NCBI RefSeq assembly: GCF_018390645.1
Contig: NZ_JAHBGC010000020.1
Span: 909,467-973,466, forward strand
Direction: 5' to 3'
From: Ancylobacter dichloromethanicus
GTDB lineage: Bacteria; Pseudomonadota; Alphaproteobacteria; Rhizobiales; Xanthobacteraceae
DNA: 64,000 bases
Shown: one piece after another, positions 22,866-33,280 of the stretch
Layout: every line of letters starts with the position of its first letter
How positions within the stretch are numbered: position 1 is the first letter of the stretch
Notes under the pieces: generated by a model
Told to the model about the DNA's origin: nothing
The model's input: the letters and a program-made list of their open reading frames with translations, nothing else
Databases searched by the model: none
Program-made: the position numbers and the translations under genes

Positions 22866-23786
22866 ATGGATCGCGCCGCGTTGAATGAACTGGGAGCCGT
22901 CATCGCGATCGCCCGGCGGGGGACCTTTCGCGCCGCCGCGATCGATCTCGGCATGTCCACCACGGCGCTCAGCCACGCCATCGGCAAATTGGAGGCGAGT
23001 CTCGGCGTCCGCCTGTTCAACCGCACGACGCGCAGCGTGGCCTTGACCGAAGCCGGCAAGCTGTTCGTGGAACAGGTGGGGCCGGCGCTGCAGGACATTC
23101 ACGGTGCGCTGGATGCGGTGCGCTCACAGCGCGAGACGCCGTCCGGAACCATACGGATCAACGCCGCGCCCTTTGCCGCCCGCGCCATCCTCTCGCCGCT
23201 GGTGATCGAATTCGTTCGCCGCTATCCCGACATGAACGTGGACCTGGTCACCGAGGGGCGCCTGGTCGATGTCGTCGCCGAGGGGTTCGACCTCGGCGTC
23301 CGCGTCGCCGGGCTGGTTCCCACCGACATGATCGCGGTGCCGCTCGGGCGCCCGCAGCGCCACGCCATCGTCGGGTCGGCCGACTATTTCGCCCGCCATG
23401 AGAAGCCGCGCGTTCCACCCGATCTTTTCGAACACCGATGCATCCGCGTGCGCCTGCCGGACGGCGCGCTTTTCCGCTGGCGCCTGGAGAAGGACGGCGA
23501 AACCGTCCAGATCGACGTGCAAGGTCCCCTCATCCTCGACGAGGCCAGCCTCGCCCGAACCGCCGTCCTGGAGAATATCGGCATCGGCTACTTCATGGAG
23601 CAGAGCGTTCTCGCCGACATAGAGGCCGGCCGTCTGATCCGGGTGCTGGAGGACTGGACTCCCCCCTATCCCGGGCTTTGCCTCTACTACCCCGGCCGCC
23701 GGAATCTCTCCGCGGGCGTCAAGGCGTTCCTAGCGCTGGCGCGTGAGATGGCACAGAGCCACCGAAGCCCACGCCTTGCCGAATGA
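22866..23786 (+). CDS. LysR-family transcriptional regulator
   Basis: A 306-residue LysR regulator, start at 22866. The helix-turn-helix is complete ([20 protein letters not shown], then [20 protein letters not shown]). The effector domain follows from about residue 95 ([19 protein letters not shown]), with the conserved [18 protein letters not shown] and [13 protein letters not shown] and [14 protein letters not shown]. It is divergent from the SnoaL-SDR pair, the usual LysR/target layout, and a matching inverted repeat lies between them. The effector is unknown. Its C-terminal half is closely similar in text to the headless LysR remnant at 18027-18608. Confidence 0.92.
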   Translation: MDRAALNELGAVIAIARRGTFRAAAIDLGMSTTALSHAIGKLEASLGVRLFNRTTRSVALTEAGKLFVEQVGPALQDIHGALDAVRSQRETPSGTIRINAAPFAARAILSPLVIEFVRRYPDMNVDLVTEGRLVDVVAEGFDLGVRVAGLVPTDMIAVPLGRPQRHAIVGSADYFARHEKPRVPPDLFEHRCIRVRLPDGALFRWRLEKDGETVQIDVQGPLILDEASLARTAVLENIGIGYFMEQSVLADIEAGRLIRVLEDWTPPYPGLCLYYPGRRNLSAGVKAFLALAREMAQSHRSPRLAE

Positions 23787-23995
23787 CGATGACGGCGGCG
23801 TCCCTGGCCGAAAGGGACGTTTCCGGTGGACGCGCCTGCGTGAGGGCGCCATCGATTCAAAGAGAAACATCGGCGCGCACGGCGGCGCGCCTCACCCGCC
23901 CCCGTGGGCGACCTCCCCATGGAGGCGCCCATTTCCTCGCCCGCAACGACCCGAGACTTCAAGCCAAGTCGTTGAGTTTAAGCGGAAAATGGGAA

Positions 23996-24087
23996 TGGCG
24001 GAGACGGAGGGATTCGAACCCTCGAGACCCTTTTGGGGGTCTGCTCATTTAGCAAACGAGTGCCTTCAGCCTCTCGGCCACGTCTCC
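23996..24087 (-). tRNA. tRNA-Ser (anticodon GCT)
   Basis: On the minus strand the acceptor stem GGAGACG pairs with CGTCTCC, the anticodon loop TTGCTAA carries GCT, and there is a long variable arm (AGACCC...GGGTCT) as expected for a type II tRNA. CCA is encoded at 23996-23998. Confidence 0.97.
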
Positions 24088-24198
24088 AGCCGGCGGCGCG
24101 GTGCCTTGCGGCGGCCACGCTCCGAGCCGGCGACCTGTCTAGGTTTCCGCCGCCCGCCGGTCAAGGCCGAATACGCAGATGGTCCACCGCCGTGCCGC

Positions 24199-24912
24199 TC
24201 AGGAACGCGGGCCCTGGCCGAACAGAATGTTCTGCGCCTGCTTGTCGGTGGCGAAATCCACCTTGCCGCGATCCTCGGCATTCAGCGCCAGACCCCGTTT
24301 CACTGCCGGCCGCGCCAGCATCCGTTCCAGCCAGCCGGTGAAATGGGGAAATTCCTTGATGTCCTGCCCCTGCCGCTCCCACAGCTTGGCCCAGCCGATG
24401 CAGGCGATGTCGGCGATGGAATAGTCGCCGGCGAGGAAGGGCCGGTCGGCGAGGCGCCGGTCCATCACACTATAGAGCCGGTGCACCTCGTTGGTGTAGC
24501 GCTCGATGGCGTAGGGAATCTTCTCCGGCGCGTAGATGCGGAAATGATGCGCCTGCCCGGCCATCGGGCCCAGCCCGGCCATCTGCCAGAACAGCCACTG
24601 GTCGACCTCCACCCGCCCGCGCTCGTCGGCGGGGTAGAACAGGCCGGTCTTGCGGCCGAGATACTGCAGGATCGCGCCCGATTCGAACACCGAGAGCGGC
24701 GCGCCGTCCGGCCCCTCCGGGTCGAGAATTGCCGGAATCTTGTTGTTGGGCGACAGCGCCAGGAAGTCCGGCTTGAACTGGTCGCCGCGGCCGATATTGA
24801 CCGGGATCACCTCATAGGGGAGTTCGCACTCCTCCAGCATGATCGAAATCTTCCAGCCATTCGGCGTTGGCCAGTAATAGAGCTGGATCGGCCGTGTCTG
24901 AAGCTGGGCCAT
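24199..24912 (-). CDS. Glutathione S-transferase, YghU/nu-class-like
   Basis: A 237-residue GST. The thioredoxin-fold N-terminal domain shows PIQLYYWPTPNGWKISIMLE (8-27), the cis-Pro motif NNKIPAILDP and the glutathione-binding FESGAILQYLG. The helical C-terminal domain has FLAGDYSIADIACIGWAKLW. The TPNGWK motif and length place it with the YghU/YfcG (nu-class) enzymes, which act as glutathione-dependent disulfide reductases or peroxidases in the cytoplasm. It is divergent from the PsiF-like gene. Confidence 0.92.
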   Translation of the reverse strand: MAQLQTRPIQLYYWPTPNGWKISIMLEECELPYEVIPVNIGRGDQFKPDFLALSPNNKIPAILDPEGPDGAPLSVFESGAILQYLGRKTGLFYPADERGRVEVDQWLFWQMAGLGPMAGQAHHFRIYAPEKIPYAIERYTNEVHRLYSVMDRRLADRPFLAGDYSIADIACIGWAKLWERQGQDIKEFPHFTGWLERMLARPAVKRGLALNAEDRGKVDFATDKQAQNILFGQGPRS

Positions 24913-25103
24913 GATGCATGCACCTCCCCCTCGCCCGCCCCGGGGCGCGCCGCATCAGAACTAGAGCCGCCTCGCGAAGCTGGCAAGCGCAAGGCATGCG
25001 ACGGCGCGACCGCCGGCATGCCGCCGCCCGCTCGCCTCGCCCCGCCGAAGCGGCTAGATTTGCCGCGCCCGGCGCCCCGCGCCATCAATCAGCGAGACCG
25101 CGC

Positions 25104-25748
25104 GTGAACCCTGTCGCCCTCCTCTTCCTGCTCGCCGGGCTGTCCGCGCCCGGCGTGGCGCTGGCCCAGTCGGGCGGAACGCCCTCGCCGGCGAAGATCT
25201 GTGCCGATCGCTGGAACGAGATGAAGGCGAAGAACCAGACCGGCGACCAGACCTATCGCGACTTCGCCGCCAGATGCCTCTCTGAGACCGGTGCGGCACC
25301 GGCGACGGAGGGCAAGCCCGCCGACGGCGCGCCGGCGGCGGCCCCCAGACGCCACACCACGCCGACCGGCGCCTCCGCTGCGGCCGCGCAGCCCTCGATG
25401 AAGCAATGCGCCGACCTGTGGAGCGAGATGAAGGCGAAGAACCAGACCGGCGACCGGACCTATCGTGACTTCGCCCAGGAATGCCTTGCCGGCACCGGCG
25501 TGCTCGACGACAAACCGGCGCCGAGCCCGGTGGAGGAAAAGTCTGCCGCGCCGAAGCCCCGCACCTCGATGCCCTCGGTCGCCCCGCGCCCGGCGCCGGA
25601 CCCCGCGCCCGAGCTGTCGCGCCAGCCCGATGCCAGCGACCGCGAGGCGCTGAACCGCTGCAATGGCGAATGGCAGGCCTACAAGACCCGGCACAACCTC
25701 ACCGGCGCCAAGGCCTGGCACGTGTTCATGGCGCGCTGCCTGCCGTGA
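25104..25748 (+). CDS. Secreted protein with three PsiF-like Cys repeats
   Basis: A 214-residue exported protein, start GTG at 25104 directly before the signal peptide (NPVALLFLLAGLSAPGVALA, cleavage after ALA-QS). The mature part has three copies of a module of about 30 residues: C..RWNEMKAKNQTGDQTYRDF..CL, C..LWSEMKAKNQTGDRTYRDF..CL, and C..EWQAYKTRHNLTGAKAWHVF..CL. Pro/Ala-rich linkers separate them. Each repeat has two Cys residues that could form a disulfide. The motif resembles the PsiF repeat of phosphate-starvation-induced proteins. Function unknown. The first two modules are nearly identical at the DNA level, which indicates a recent duplication or conversion. Confidence 0.75.
   Translation: MNPVALLFLLAGLSAPGVALAQSGGTPSPAKICADRWNEMKAKNQTGDQTYRDFAARCLSETGAAPATEGKPADGAPAAAPRRHTTPTGASAAAAQPSMKQCADLWSEMKAKNQTGDRTYRDFAQECLAGTGVLDDKPAPSPVEEKSAAPKPRTSMPSVAPRPAPDPAPELSRQPDASDREALNRCNGEWQAYKTRHNLTGAKAWHVFMARCLP
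25217..25268 (+). repeat. Direct repeat copy 1 inside the PsiF-like gene
   Basis: This 52-bp segment, starting CGAGATGAAGGCGAAG, is repeated at 25424-25475 with only two base differences. It encodes the EMKAKNQTGD.TYRDFA core of the repeat module. Confidence 0.9.
25424..25475 (+). repeat. Direct repeat copy 2 inside the PsiF-like gene
   Basis: Second copy of the 52-bp segment at 25217-25268, differing at two positions (CAG to CGG, CGC to CGT). The unit spacing is 207 bp. Confidence 0.9.
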
Positions 25749-25760
25749 GACGCGGCGGCC

Positions 25761-26258
25761 TCAGTGGCCGGCGAGATCGATCTTGAAGCCGTCGAGCCGC
25801 TTCTCGAAGCCGGCGCGCTCATAGAACCGGTGCGCGTCGTGGCGCTGCTTGTTGGAGGCGAGCTGCAGCGAGCCCGCGCCGGCGCGGCGCGCCTCGGCGA
25901 TGGCGAAATCCATCATCGCCCGGCCCACGCCCCTGCCCCGTATCTCCGGGTCCACCTGCACCGCCTCGGCATGGGCGAGCAACGCGCCTTGGCGCAGCAG
26001 CGCGCGGAAGAAGACGAGCTGGAACGTGCCGACCACCCGGCCGCCGATCCGCGCGACATAGAGCGTGGCGCGCGGGTCGGCGGCGATGTCGTCGAAGGCC
26101 CGCTCGTAAGCGGGAAGTGCGGCCGGGTCGGCGCTGTCGCGCACGCCGAGCAGGGTCTCGCGGGCGAGGATGGAGACGATGGCCGGCAGGTCCGCGCGGG
26201 TCGCCGGCGCCACCACGATAGCCTCCGCCTCTGGCACCGCAGCGTGGGCGTCGCTCAT
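25761..26258 (-). CDS. GNAT-family N-acetyltransferase
   Basis: A 165-residue GNAT acetyltransferase. The acetyl-CoA-binding motif A is seen as [20 protein letters not shown] (about 107-126, core RGRGVG), preceded by the AHAEAVQ strand and followed by [19 protein letters not shown]. Length is typical. The substrate is not evident. The start overlaps the gatB stop by 4 bp, so it is likely translated from the gatB transcript. Confidence 0.88.
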   Translation of the reverse strand: MSDAHAAVPEAEAIVVAPATRADLPAIVSILARETLLGVRDSADPAALPAYERAFDDIAADPRATLYVARIGGRVVGTFQLVFFRALLRQGALLAHAEAVQVDPEIRGRGVGRAMMDFAIAEARRAGAGSLQLASNKQRHDAHRFYERAGFEKRLDGFKIDLAGH

Positions 26259-27748
26259 AGGCCGAGCTTGCCCTTCAGCACGTCGTTCACCGCCTGCGGG
26301 TTGGCCTTGCCGCCGGTCTGCTTCATCACCTGGCCGACGAACCAGCCGAGCATGGTCGGCTTGGCCTGGACCTGCGCCACCTTGTCCGGGTTGGCGGCGA
26401 TGATGGCGTCCACCGCCGCCTCGATGGCGCCGGTGTCGGTCACCTGCTTCATGCCGCGCGCCTCGACGATCGCGCGCGGGTCGCCGTCCTTCTCCTCGGC
26501 GATGATGATCGCCAGCACGTCCTTGGCGATCTTGCCGGAAATGGTGCCGTCGGCGATGAGGTCGACCAGCCCGGCGATCTGCACCGGGGTGATGTGGGTC
26601 TCAAAGACCGACAGGCCGGAGGCGTTGGCGAAGGCGGCGACGTCTCCCATCACCCAGTTGGCCACCGCCTTGGCGTCGCGCGCGCCGCCGCCATGGGCCA
26701 CGGCCGCCTCGTAATAGTCCGCCGTCTCCTTCTCCGCGACCAGCACGTCGGCGTCATAGGCGGAGAGGCCATAGGCGGAAACGAACCGGGCCTTCTTCTC
26801 GTCCGGCAGTTCGGGCAGGTGCGCCTTCAGTTCCGTGACGAAAGCGTCGTCGAATTCCAGCGGCAGCAGGTCGGGGTCGGGGAAATAGCGGTAGTCATGC
26901 GCCTCTTCCTTGGAACGCATGGAGCGCGTCTCGCCGCGGCCGGGGTCGAACAGCCGGGTTTCCTGGTCGATCGTCCCGCCATCCTCGATGATGCCGATCT
27001 GGCGGCGCGCCTCGACCTCGATGGCCTGGCCGATGAAGCGGATCGAGTTGACGTTCTTGATCTCGCAGCGCGTGCCGAAATCCTCGCCCGGCTTGCGCAC
27101 GGAAACGTTGACGTCGGCGCGCAGGCTGCCCTTCTCCATGTCGCCGTCGCAGGTGCCGAGATAGCGCAGGATGGTGCGCAGCTTGGTCACATACGCCTTC
27201 GCCTCCTCGGAGGAGCGCAGGTCCGGCTTGGAGACGATCTCCATCAGCGCCACGCCCGAGCGGTTGAGGTCGACCAGCGACAGCGCCGGGTGCTGGTCGT
27301 GGATCGACTTGCCGGCGTCCTGCTCCAGGTGCAGGCGCTCGATGCCGACCTCGATCGGCCCGTCCGCCGTGTCGACCAGCACGATGCCCTCGCCGACGAT
27401 CGGGGTCTTGTACTGGCTGATCTGGTAGCCCTGCGGCAGGTCCGGGTAGAAGTAGTTCTTGCGGTCGAACACCGAGCGCTTGTTGATCTGCGCCTTCAGC
27501 CCGAGCCCGGTGCGGACCGCCTGCTTCACGCATTCCCCGTTGATCACCGGCAGCATGCCCGGCATCGCCGCGTCGACCAGCGAGACATGATCGTTGGGCT
27601 CGCCGCCGAATTCGGTCGAGGCGCCGGAGAACAGCTTGGAGTTGGAGGTCACCTGCGCGTGGATCTCCATGCCGATCACCACCTCCCAGTCGCCGGTGGC
27701 ACCCTTGATCAGCTTCTTCGGGTCGGCGGGACGGGAGTGCATGTTCAT
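26255..27748 (-). CDS. gatB: Aspartyl/glutamyl-tRNA(Asn/Gln) amidotransferase subunit B
   Basis: A 497-residue GatB, the kinase/tRNA-binding subunit of the GatCAB complex that converts Glu-tRNA(Gln) to Gln-tRNA(Gln). Diagnostic text includes [37 protein letters not shown], the [14 protein letters not shown] stretch with its metal/ATP residues, ADVNVSVRK and EIKNVNS. The C-terminal YqeY-like tRNA-binding domain ends with [20 protein letters not shown]. Length is as expected. Its partners gatA and gatC are about 4 kb away on the same strand, so the complex is encoded at two nearby loci. Confidence 0.97.
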   Translation of the reverse strand: MNMHSRPADPKKLIKGATGDWEVVIGMEIHAQVTSNSKLFSGASTEFGGEPNDHVSLVDAAMPGMLPVINGECVKQAVRTGLGLKAQINKRSVFDRKNYFYPDLPQGYQISQYKTPIVGEGIVLVDTADGPIEVGIERLHLEQDAGKSIHDQHPALSLVDLNRSGVALMEIVSKPDLRSSEEAKAYVTKLRTILRYLGTCDGDMEKGSLRADVNVSVRKPGEDFGTRCEIKNVNSIRFIGQAIEVEARRQIGIIEDGGTIDQETRLFDPGRGETRSMRSKEEAHDYRYFPDPDLLPLEFDDAFVTELKAHLPELPDEKKARFVSAYGLSAYDADVLVAEKETADYYEAAVAHGGGARDAKAVANWVMGDVAAFANASGLSVFETHITPVQIAGLVDLIADGTISGKIAKDVLAIIIAEEKDGDPRAIVEARGMKQVTDTGAIEAAVDAIIAANPDKVAQVQAKPTMLGWFVGQVMKQTGGKANPQAVNDVLKGKLGL

Positions 27749-28101
27749 CGATCGGACCTGTTCTGGCGCACGGCGGCACGAAAGCGCGGGAATGTCCGTT
27801 CCCTACTCCTCTCACGCCCGTTCTGACAACCGTATCCCGGCGACAATGCCCGCGCGAAACGGGCGTGGAGGCCGCGAGGCTGCGGTCGGGACGCCACACC
27901 CGGCGCCTTCCGGACCCCTCGACGTTTGGAGAGGAAGACAGGACAACCGTCCTAAGGTACTTCTGACCTCATCGTCATCATGGTTAGAATATATTACCAG
28001 ACGACGCGCTCTCGGGAGGAGCGTCCACAACGGTCAATGTCGTCGGCTCCGCTCCAGGCTCCTGGCGGACAAGGCCGGCGGCGTAAGGAGGGAAGAGACG
28101 A
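27749..28101. promoter_or_regulatory. Divergent control region between gatB and lactate permease
   Basis: No gene is supported in this 353-bp gap. It holds a small inverted repeat (AGGAC-AACC-GTCCT, 27940-27953), an A/T-rich patch TTAGAATATATTACC (27982-27996) that could be a -10 region, and a strong AAGGAGGG ribosome-binding site at 28086-28093 for the permease. Confidence 0.4.
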
Positions 28102-29796
28102 ATGTCGACGGGTCTGCTCGCATTGCTTGCCTTTCTGCCAATTCTGGCAGCCGGCGTATTGCTCATAGGTTTTCGTATTCCGGCGCGCATCGTGATGCCC
28201 ATCACCTATGTGATGGCGGTCGTCATCGCGCTGGCCTTCTGGGGCGTCAGTGTCAATCGCGTCATGGCCTCGTCGCTCCAGGGCCTGTTGCAGACGGCCG
28301 GGCTGCTCTGGATCATCTTCGGTGCCATCCTGCTGCTGAATACGCTGAAGCATTCGGGCGCCATTTCCACCATCCGTGCCGGCTTCACCTCGATCAGCCC
28401 GGACCGGCGCGTCCAGGTCATCCTGATCGCCTGGCTGTTCGGCTCCTTCATCGAGGGCGCCTCCGGATTCGGCACCCCGGCCGCCGTCGCCGCCCCGCTG
28501 ATGGTGGCCGTCGGGTTCCCGGCCATGGCCGCCGTCGTGTTCGGCATGATGATCCAGTCGACGCCGGTCTCCTTCGGCGCCGTCGGCACCCCGCTGATCG
28601 TCGGCGTGCAGACCGGCCTCGACCAGGCCGCGATCACCACGCAGCTCACCGAAGCCGGCTCGAGCTGGGCCACCTTCTTTCACCTCATCACCACCGAAGT
28701 CGCGGTCATCCACGCGATCTGCGGCACGCTGATGCCGCTCTTCCTCATCATGGTGATGACCCGGTTCTTCGGCCGCAACAAATCGTGGACCGAGGGCCTG
28801 TCGGCCGCCCCCTTCGCCATTCTCGGCGCCTTCGCCATGACGGTGCCCTATGTGCTGGCGGCGACCTTCCTCGGCGCGGAATTCCCCTCGCTGCTCGGCG
28901 GCCTCATCGGTCTCGCGGTGATGACGCTGGCGGCGCGCTTCCGCTTCCTGGTGCCGAAGCATGCCTGGGATTTCGCTCCCCCGTCCGAATGGCCGAAGGA
29001 GTGGTTCGGCAAGCTCGACATCACGCTCGACAGCCTCGCCAAGCGCACCATTCCGCTGGCGCTGGCCTGGACGCCCTATGTCCTGCTGGCGGTGCTTCTG
29101 GTCGTCACGCGCATGGTGCCGTCGATCGGCGGCGCGCTGAAGTCGGCCACGCTGGCGTTCAGCGGCATCCTCGGTGAACGGGGCATCAACGGCGACTTCC
29201 CGCTGCTGTTCTCGCCGGGCGGCCTGCTCGTCATCATCTGCCTGATCACGGTGGTGCTGCACCGCATGTCGTTCGCGGGCTTCGGCGCCGCCGTGCGCGA
29301 GAGCAGCGGCACGCTGATCGGCGCCGGCTTCGTGCTGATCTTCACCGTGCCGATGGTCCGGGTGATGATCAATTCCGGCGTCAATGCCAACGGCCTCGAC
29401 AGCATGCCGGTGCTGGTCGCCGAATGGGTCTCCACCCAGGTCGGCGCGGTCTACCCGGTCTTCGCTCCGGCGATCGGCGCGCTGGGCGCGTTCCTCGCCG
29501 GCTCGAACACGGTCAGCAATCTCATGCTGAGCCAGTTCCAGTTCTCGGTGGCGCAGGGGCTGGGCATTTCCTCGGTGCTGATGGTGGCAGGCCAGTCGGT
29601 CGGCGCTGCCGCCGGCAACATGATCGCCATCCACAACGTCGTCGCGGCCTCGGCCACGGTCGGCCTGCTGGGGCGCGAGGGAGCGACACTGCGCATCACC
29701 ATCCTGCCGACGATCTACTATCTGATCGTCGCCGGGACGCTGCTGCTGATCGGCTTCTACGTCATCGGCCTCAGCGACCCGCTGATGGGTCGCTAG
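28102..29796 (+). CDS. L-lactate permease (LctP family)
   Basis: A 564-residue membrane transporter of the LctP family, which moves lactate (or glycolate) with protons across the inner membrane. About a dozen hydrophobic segments are spread through the whole length. Conserved text includes [20 protein letters not shown] (about 111-130), [14 protein letters not shown], and near the C-terminus [20 protein letters not shown] and [20 protein letters not shown]. Length is normal. It is a single gene with its own strong ribosome-binding site and a 353-bp leader; no lactate dehydrogenase or regulator gene adjoins it. Confidence 0.93.
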   Translation: MSTGLLALLAFLPILAAGVLLIGFRIPARIVMPITYVMAVVIALAFWGVSVNRVMASSLQGLLQTAGLLWIIFGAILLLNTLKHSGAISTIRAGFTSISPDRRVQVILIAWLFGSFIEGASGFGTPAAVAAPLMVAVGFPAMAAVVFGMMIQSTPVSFGAVGTPLIVGVQTGLDQAAITTQLTEAGSSWATFFHLITTEVAVIHAICGTLMPLFLIMVMTRFFGRNKSWTEGLSAAPFAILGAFAMTVPYVLAATFLGAEFPSLLGGLIGLAVMTLAARFRFLVPKHAWDFAPPSEWPKEWFGKLDITLDSLAKRTIPLALAWTPYVLLAVLLVVTRMVPSIGGALKSATLAFSGILGERGINGDFPLLFSPGGLLVIICLITVVLHRMSFAGFGAAVRESSGTLIGAGFVLIFTVPMVRVMINSGVNANGLDSMPVLVAEWVSTQVGAVYPVFAPAIGALGAFLAGSNTVSNLMLSQFQFSVAQGLGISSVLMVAGQSVGAAAGNMIAIHNVVAASATVGLLGREGATLRITILPTIYYLIVAGTLLLIGFYVIGLSDPLMGR

Positions 29797-29903
29797 ACGG
29801 AACGCCGGGGCGGCCTCGCGCCGCTCCGGCCTGCCTTGCGCCAGATCAAGGCCGGCGCGGCAACGCGCCGGCAAGCTCTCCCCGACAGAAGGGGAGAACC
29901 GCC

Positions 29904-30164
29904 ATGCAAGTCGACACGATTGACCAGCGTCTCGGGCTGTTTCGCGAGATGGCGGAACATGCCGGCGTCGACCTCGCCACGCTCGCCGCCGACCATCCGC
30001 AGGAGGTGCGGGCCGCCGCCCAGCGCTGCTTGGGCTGCCGCGAGGCGCCGCAGTGCCACCACCGGTTCGAAGCCCGCGACGCGACCTCGCCGGTACCGGA
30101 TTTCTGTCGCAATGCCGGGCAGTTCGCCTTGTGGGCCGGTCTCCGCCGCGAACACAACCGGTGA
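29904..30164 (+). CDS. Small Cys-motif protein (DUF6455-like)
   Basis: An 86-residue cytoplasmic protein, start at 29904 after AGGGGAGAACC. It shows LGLFREMAEHAGVDLATLA, then CLGCREAPQC (43-52) and a later Cys in VPDFCRNAGQF. The spaced Cys residues suggest metal binding. The layout matches small proteins annotated DUF6455 in alphaproteobacteria, to my recollection. Function is unknown. It lies 107 bp after the lactate permease on the same strand, and a link to it is possible but unproven. Confidence 0.65.
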   Translation: MQVDTIDQRLGLFREMAEHAGVDLATLAADHPQEVRAAAQRCLGCREAPQCHHRFEARDATSPVPDFCRNAGQFALWAGLRREHNR

Positions 30165-30261
30165 GACCCGCCGGCTCCATTTATCTGTCGACCCTCAGTG
30201 TTAACGCCGCTACTTTCCGCCAGCCTCGTGGCGAGGCAGCCTGTTGCGACAAAGGGTCGAA

Positions 30262-31434
30262 ATGCGAATCGCTGGCGTATCACTCGTTAAGGACGAGGCG
30301 GATATTATCGAGGCCTTCGTCCGCCATAATCTGCATTTCCTCGACAAGCTCTATGTCGTCGACGACGGTTCCAGCGACAACACGGCTGAAATCCTCGCAC
30401 GCCTTGCCGCCGAATTTCCCACTGACGGCACGCCGGCCGTCGAAATCGTTCGCAGCGGGTGGACCGGCAGTTTCCATCAGGGCCAGCGCACCACTCAACT
30501 GATGCGCCACGCGCGTGAGCAAGAGCGCTGGGACATGATCGTCCCGCTGGATGCGGACGAGTTGATATGCACCTCCGATCGCGCCTCGCTGGAGCGGAGC
30601 CTCGCAGCCGCTCCGGCTGGCTTCGCCCTCGGGGTCGGCTGTCTCAACTACTACGCCATGCCACACGACGATGCCTCGATCGAGGACCCGGTGTCGCGCA
30701 TCACCACGGCGGTCGAGTCGGCGCAGGGCCACATCTTCAAGTGCATCGCCAGTGCGGCCCTGACCGACGAGGCCGAATTCGCCTTTGACGAAGGCAACCA
30801 CGCCTTGCTGATCGGCAAGACCCGCGTGCCCAGCGTCGCAATCAAGGACGTGCGCCTGGCGCATTTCGCCGTCCGCTCGCCGGATCAGATCGCGTCCAAG
30901 TGCCTGAAGCACTATGTGGGCTGGCGCAGCCGCCACGATTATCGTGACTATCTCGCGCAGCAGCCGATCGCCGGCGTGATGGCGCTGAAGTCCGAACCGC
31001 ATTTTGCGCTGCTGCCGGGCTCCGAGGTGGTTCGTGTATATGTTCCCGACGAGGCCGTCCGGAACGGCGTCCACCGCCCGTTCACAGAGCGGCGCGGCAC
31101 GCTGAAATGGCCGGAACTCGCCACGCAGAGGCCCTATAGCCAGCTCGTCGCCCTGCTCGATCGGCTGATCGAGCGCGCGGCCCTCAGTGACCAGCTTGCT
31201 CAGGCGGGAGCGAGCGATGATTCACCGGCGGCAAGTCTGCGGACGTTGATCGACGAGCGCAACGCGCTGGCAGCGGAGCTTTCCCGACTCCGCAACTCCA
31301 CCGCGGAACTGACCGGGGCCTACCGGCGGCTCGTGGGCCTGCGTCTGCGTCTGTCCCTGCGAAAGCGGCGTATCGGCCTGCAAAAACTGCTGGGCCGGCT
31401 CACCCGCGGCGGCACGCGCCAGGGACTGGGCTGA
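30262..31434 (+). CDS. Family 2-type glycosyltransferase with coiled-coil C-terminus
   Basis: A 390-residue protein from the ATG at 30262 (a TTG at 30244 is less likely). The N-terminus is a GT-A-type glycosyltransferase of the Glyco_tranf_2_4 kind: RIAGVSLVKDEADIIEAFVR, the VVDDGSSDNTAEIL nucleotide site and a DxD motif in VPLDADELI (about 93-101). A HFAVRSPDQIASKCLKHYVG stretch follows. From about 295 a helical, Leu/Arg-rich tail (DQLAQAGAS, ERNALAAELSRLRNSTAEL) is probably a coiled coil. A role in surface polysaccharide or glycan decoration is inferred. It is not in a visible polysaccharide cluster. Confidence 0.85.
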   Translation: MRIAGVSLVKDEADIIEAFVRHNLHFLDKLYVVDDGSSDNTAEILARLAAEFPTDGTPAVEIVRSGWTGSFHQGQRTTQLMRHAREQERWDMIVPLDADELICTSDRASLERSLAAAPAGFALGVGCLNYYAMPHDDASIEDPVSRITTAVESAQGHIFKCIASAALTDEAEFAFDEGNHALLIGKTRVPSVAIKDVRLAHFAVRSPDQIASKCLKHYVGWRSRHDYRDYLAQQPIAGVMALKSEPHFALLPGSEVVRVYVPDEAVRNGVHRPFTERRGTLKWPELATQRPYSQLVALLDRLIERAALSDQLAQAGASDDSPAASLRTLIDERNALAAELSRLRNSTAELTGAYRRLVGLRLRLSLRKRRIGLQKLLGRLTRGGTRQGLG

Positions 31435-31479
31435 CCAGGGCCGGCGCCGATCAGACGGTTTCAATCCGATCGGATCGTA

Positions 31480-31773
31480 TTAGCCCAGCCGCTCGTTCTC
31501 ATAGGCGATCACCCAGCCGATCAGCTCGCGCCACAGCTTCTCCACCAGCTCCGGCGGCACGCCGTGGGTCTCGGCATGCGCGCTCACCTTGTCGATCACG
31601 TCCTCGACCCGCTCGGGCAGGAAGGCGGCGAGCCCCTCCACCTTCTTCACGGCGATGACGTGCTTGACCACTTCCAGACGGCGGGCGAGCAGTTCGACGA
31701 TCTGGCTGTCGATGGCGTCGATCTCGGCCCGGAAGGGCGCGAGGGAGCGCTCATTCGCGGGCAGGCCCGGCAT
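31480..31773 (-). CDS. Chorismate mutase (AroQ type)
   Basis: A 97-residue all-helical chorismate mutase that converts chorismate to prephenate in Phe/Tyr synthesis. The AroQ signature is present: FRAEIDAIDSQIVELLARRL (14-33), VVKHVIAVKK with its active-site Arg/Lys neighbours, and the C-terminal LWRELIGWVIAYENE. Length matches monofunctional AroQ. It starts 4 bp after the gatA stop on the same strand and so appears part of the gatC-gatA operon, a link that is not obviously functional. Confidence 0.9.
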   Translation of the reverse strand: MPGLPANERSLAPFRAEIDAIDSQIVELLARRLEVVKHVIAVKKVEGLAAFLPERVEDVIDKVSAHAETHGVPPELVEKLWRELIGWVIAYENERLG

Positions 31774-31777
31774 CGCC

Positions 31778-33280
31778 TCACTCCCACCAGCGGTCGGTGA
31801 CCTCGAAGCGGCCGGCGGCCTCCTCGATCACCTGGCCGAGCGCGAACAGGCTTTCCTCGCCAAACGGACGGCCGATCAGCTGAAGGCCGAGCGGCAGCCC
31901 GTCCGAGGACAGTCCTGCCGGCACCGCGATGCCCGGCAGGCCAGCCATGTTCAGCGTCACCGTGAACACGTCCTGCAGATACATCTCCACCGGGTCGGCG
32001 CCCGACTTCTCGCCGATGCCGAACGCCGGCGAAGGCGTCGCGGGCGCCAGCACCGCGTCGATGCCCTCGGCGAAGACGGTCTCGAAGTCGCGCTTGATCA
32101 GCGTGCGCACTTGCTGCGCCTTGAGGTAGTAGGCGTCGTAATAGCCGGCCGAAAGCACATAGGTGCCGATCATGATGCGGCGGCGAACCTCGTCGCCGAA
32201 GCCGCTGGCCCGGGTCTTCTCATACATGTCGACGATGTCGCGGCCGGAAACCCGCTCGCCATAGCGCACGCCGTCATAGCGGGCGAGGTTGGAGGAGGCC
32301 TCCGCCAGCGCCACGATATAATAGGCCGGCAGCGCGTAGCGCGTATGCGGCAGGCTGATCTCGACGATCTCCGCCCCGGCCTCGCGCAGCATGTCGGCGC
32401 CCTTGTCCCACAGCGCGGTGATCTCCGCCGACATGCCGTCGACACGGTACTCCTTCGGGATGCCGATGCGCTTGCCCCGCACGGAGGCGCCGCAATGCTC
32501 CTCATAGTCGGGCACCGGCAGGTCGACGCTGGTGGAATCCTTCGGGTCGTGGCCGGCCATGGAGCGCAGCAGCAGCGCCGCGTCGTTCACCGAGCGGGCG
32601 ATCGGCCCCGCCTGATCGAGAGAGGAGGCATAGGCGACGACGCCCCAGCGCGAGCAGCGGCCATAGGTCGGCTTGATGCCGACCGTCCCGGTGAAGGCCG
32701 CCGGCTGGCGGATCGAGCCGCCCGTATCGGTGCCGGCCGCCCCGGCGCAGATCTGCGCCGCCACCGCCGCCGCCGAGCCGCCGGACGAACCGCCGGGCAC
32801 CAGAGGCTGGGACGAGCCGGCCCGGCGCCAGGGGTTCACCGCGGCGCCGAAGGCGCTCGATTCGGTGGATGAGCCCATGGCGAACTCATCCTGGTTCAGC
32901 TTGCCGAGCAGCACCGCGCCGTCCTTCCACAACCGGGAGGTGACGGTCGATTCGTAAGGCGGCACGAAGTTCTTGAGAATGTTCGAACAGGCGGTGGTGC
33001 GCACGCCCTCGGTGGCGAACATGTCCTTGATGCCGAGCGGGATGCCCTCCAGCGGGCCGGCCTCGCCGCTAGCGAAGCGCGCGTCGCTGGCCTTGGCCAT
33101 CTCCAGCGCCTTTTCCGGCGTGGCCAGCACATAGGCGTTGAGATCGCCCGCGGCCTCGATCGCGGCGAGATAGGCCTGCGCCAGCTCGGTGGCGGTGAAA
33201 TGGCCCTGGCTCAGCCCTTCACGGGCGGCCGTGATCGTCAGGCGGGTGAGGTCGCGGTGGGAGGGGCTCATGGCGCTCAC
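31778..33280 (-). CDS. gatA: Aspartyl/glutamyl-tRNA(Asn/Gln) amidotransferase subunit A
   Basis: A 500-residue amidase-signature enzyme that releases ammonia from glutamine for GatCAB. The catalytic Lys85 (GIKDMF), cis-Ser165 (GGSSGG, 163-168) and nucleophile Ser189 (DTGGSIRQ) form the Ser-cisSer-Lys triad. Length is standard (about 490). It overlaps gatC by 4 bp upstream and is followed by chorismate mutase after 4 bp. It works with gatC and the gatB at 26255. Confidence 0.97.
   Translation of the reverse strand: MSAMSPSHRDLTRLTITAAREGLSQGHFTATELAQAYLAAIEAAGDLNAYVLATPEKALEMAKASDARFASGEAGPLEGIPLGIKDMFATEGVRTTACSNILKNFVPPYESTVTSRLWKDGAVLLGKLNQDEFAMGSSTESSAFGAAVNPWRRAGSSQPLVPGGSSGGSAAAVAAQICAGAAGTDTGGSIRQPAAFTGTVGIKPTYGRCSRWGVVAYASSLDQAGPIARSVNDAALLLRSMAGHDPKDSTSVDLPVPDYEEHCGASVRGKRIGIPKEYRVDGMSAEITALWDKGADMLREAGAEIVEISLPHTRYALPAYYIVALAEASSNLARYDGVRYGERVSGRDIVDMYEKTRASGFGDEVRRRIMIGTYVLSAGYYDAYYLKAQQVRTLIKRDFETVFAEGIDAVLAPATPSPAFGIGEKSGADPVEMYLQDVFTVTLNMAGLPGIAVPAGLSSDGLPLGLQLIGRPFGEESLFALGQVIEEAAGRFEVTDRWWE

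Noticed and set aside
27940-27953. AGGAC-AACC-GTCCT inverted repeat as a defined lactate-regulator operator
   Set aside because: Only five base pairs per arm and no adjacent regulator gene; it is noted in the gap entry but not claimed as an operator.
27994-30180. 728-codon minus-strand frame across the lactate permease
   Set aside because: Composition is extreme in Arg, Asp and Gln, with no family text. It is a shadow of the permease.
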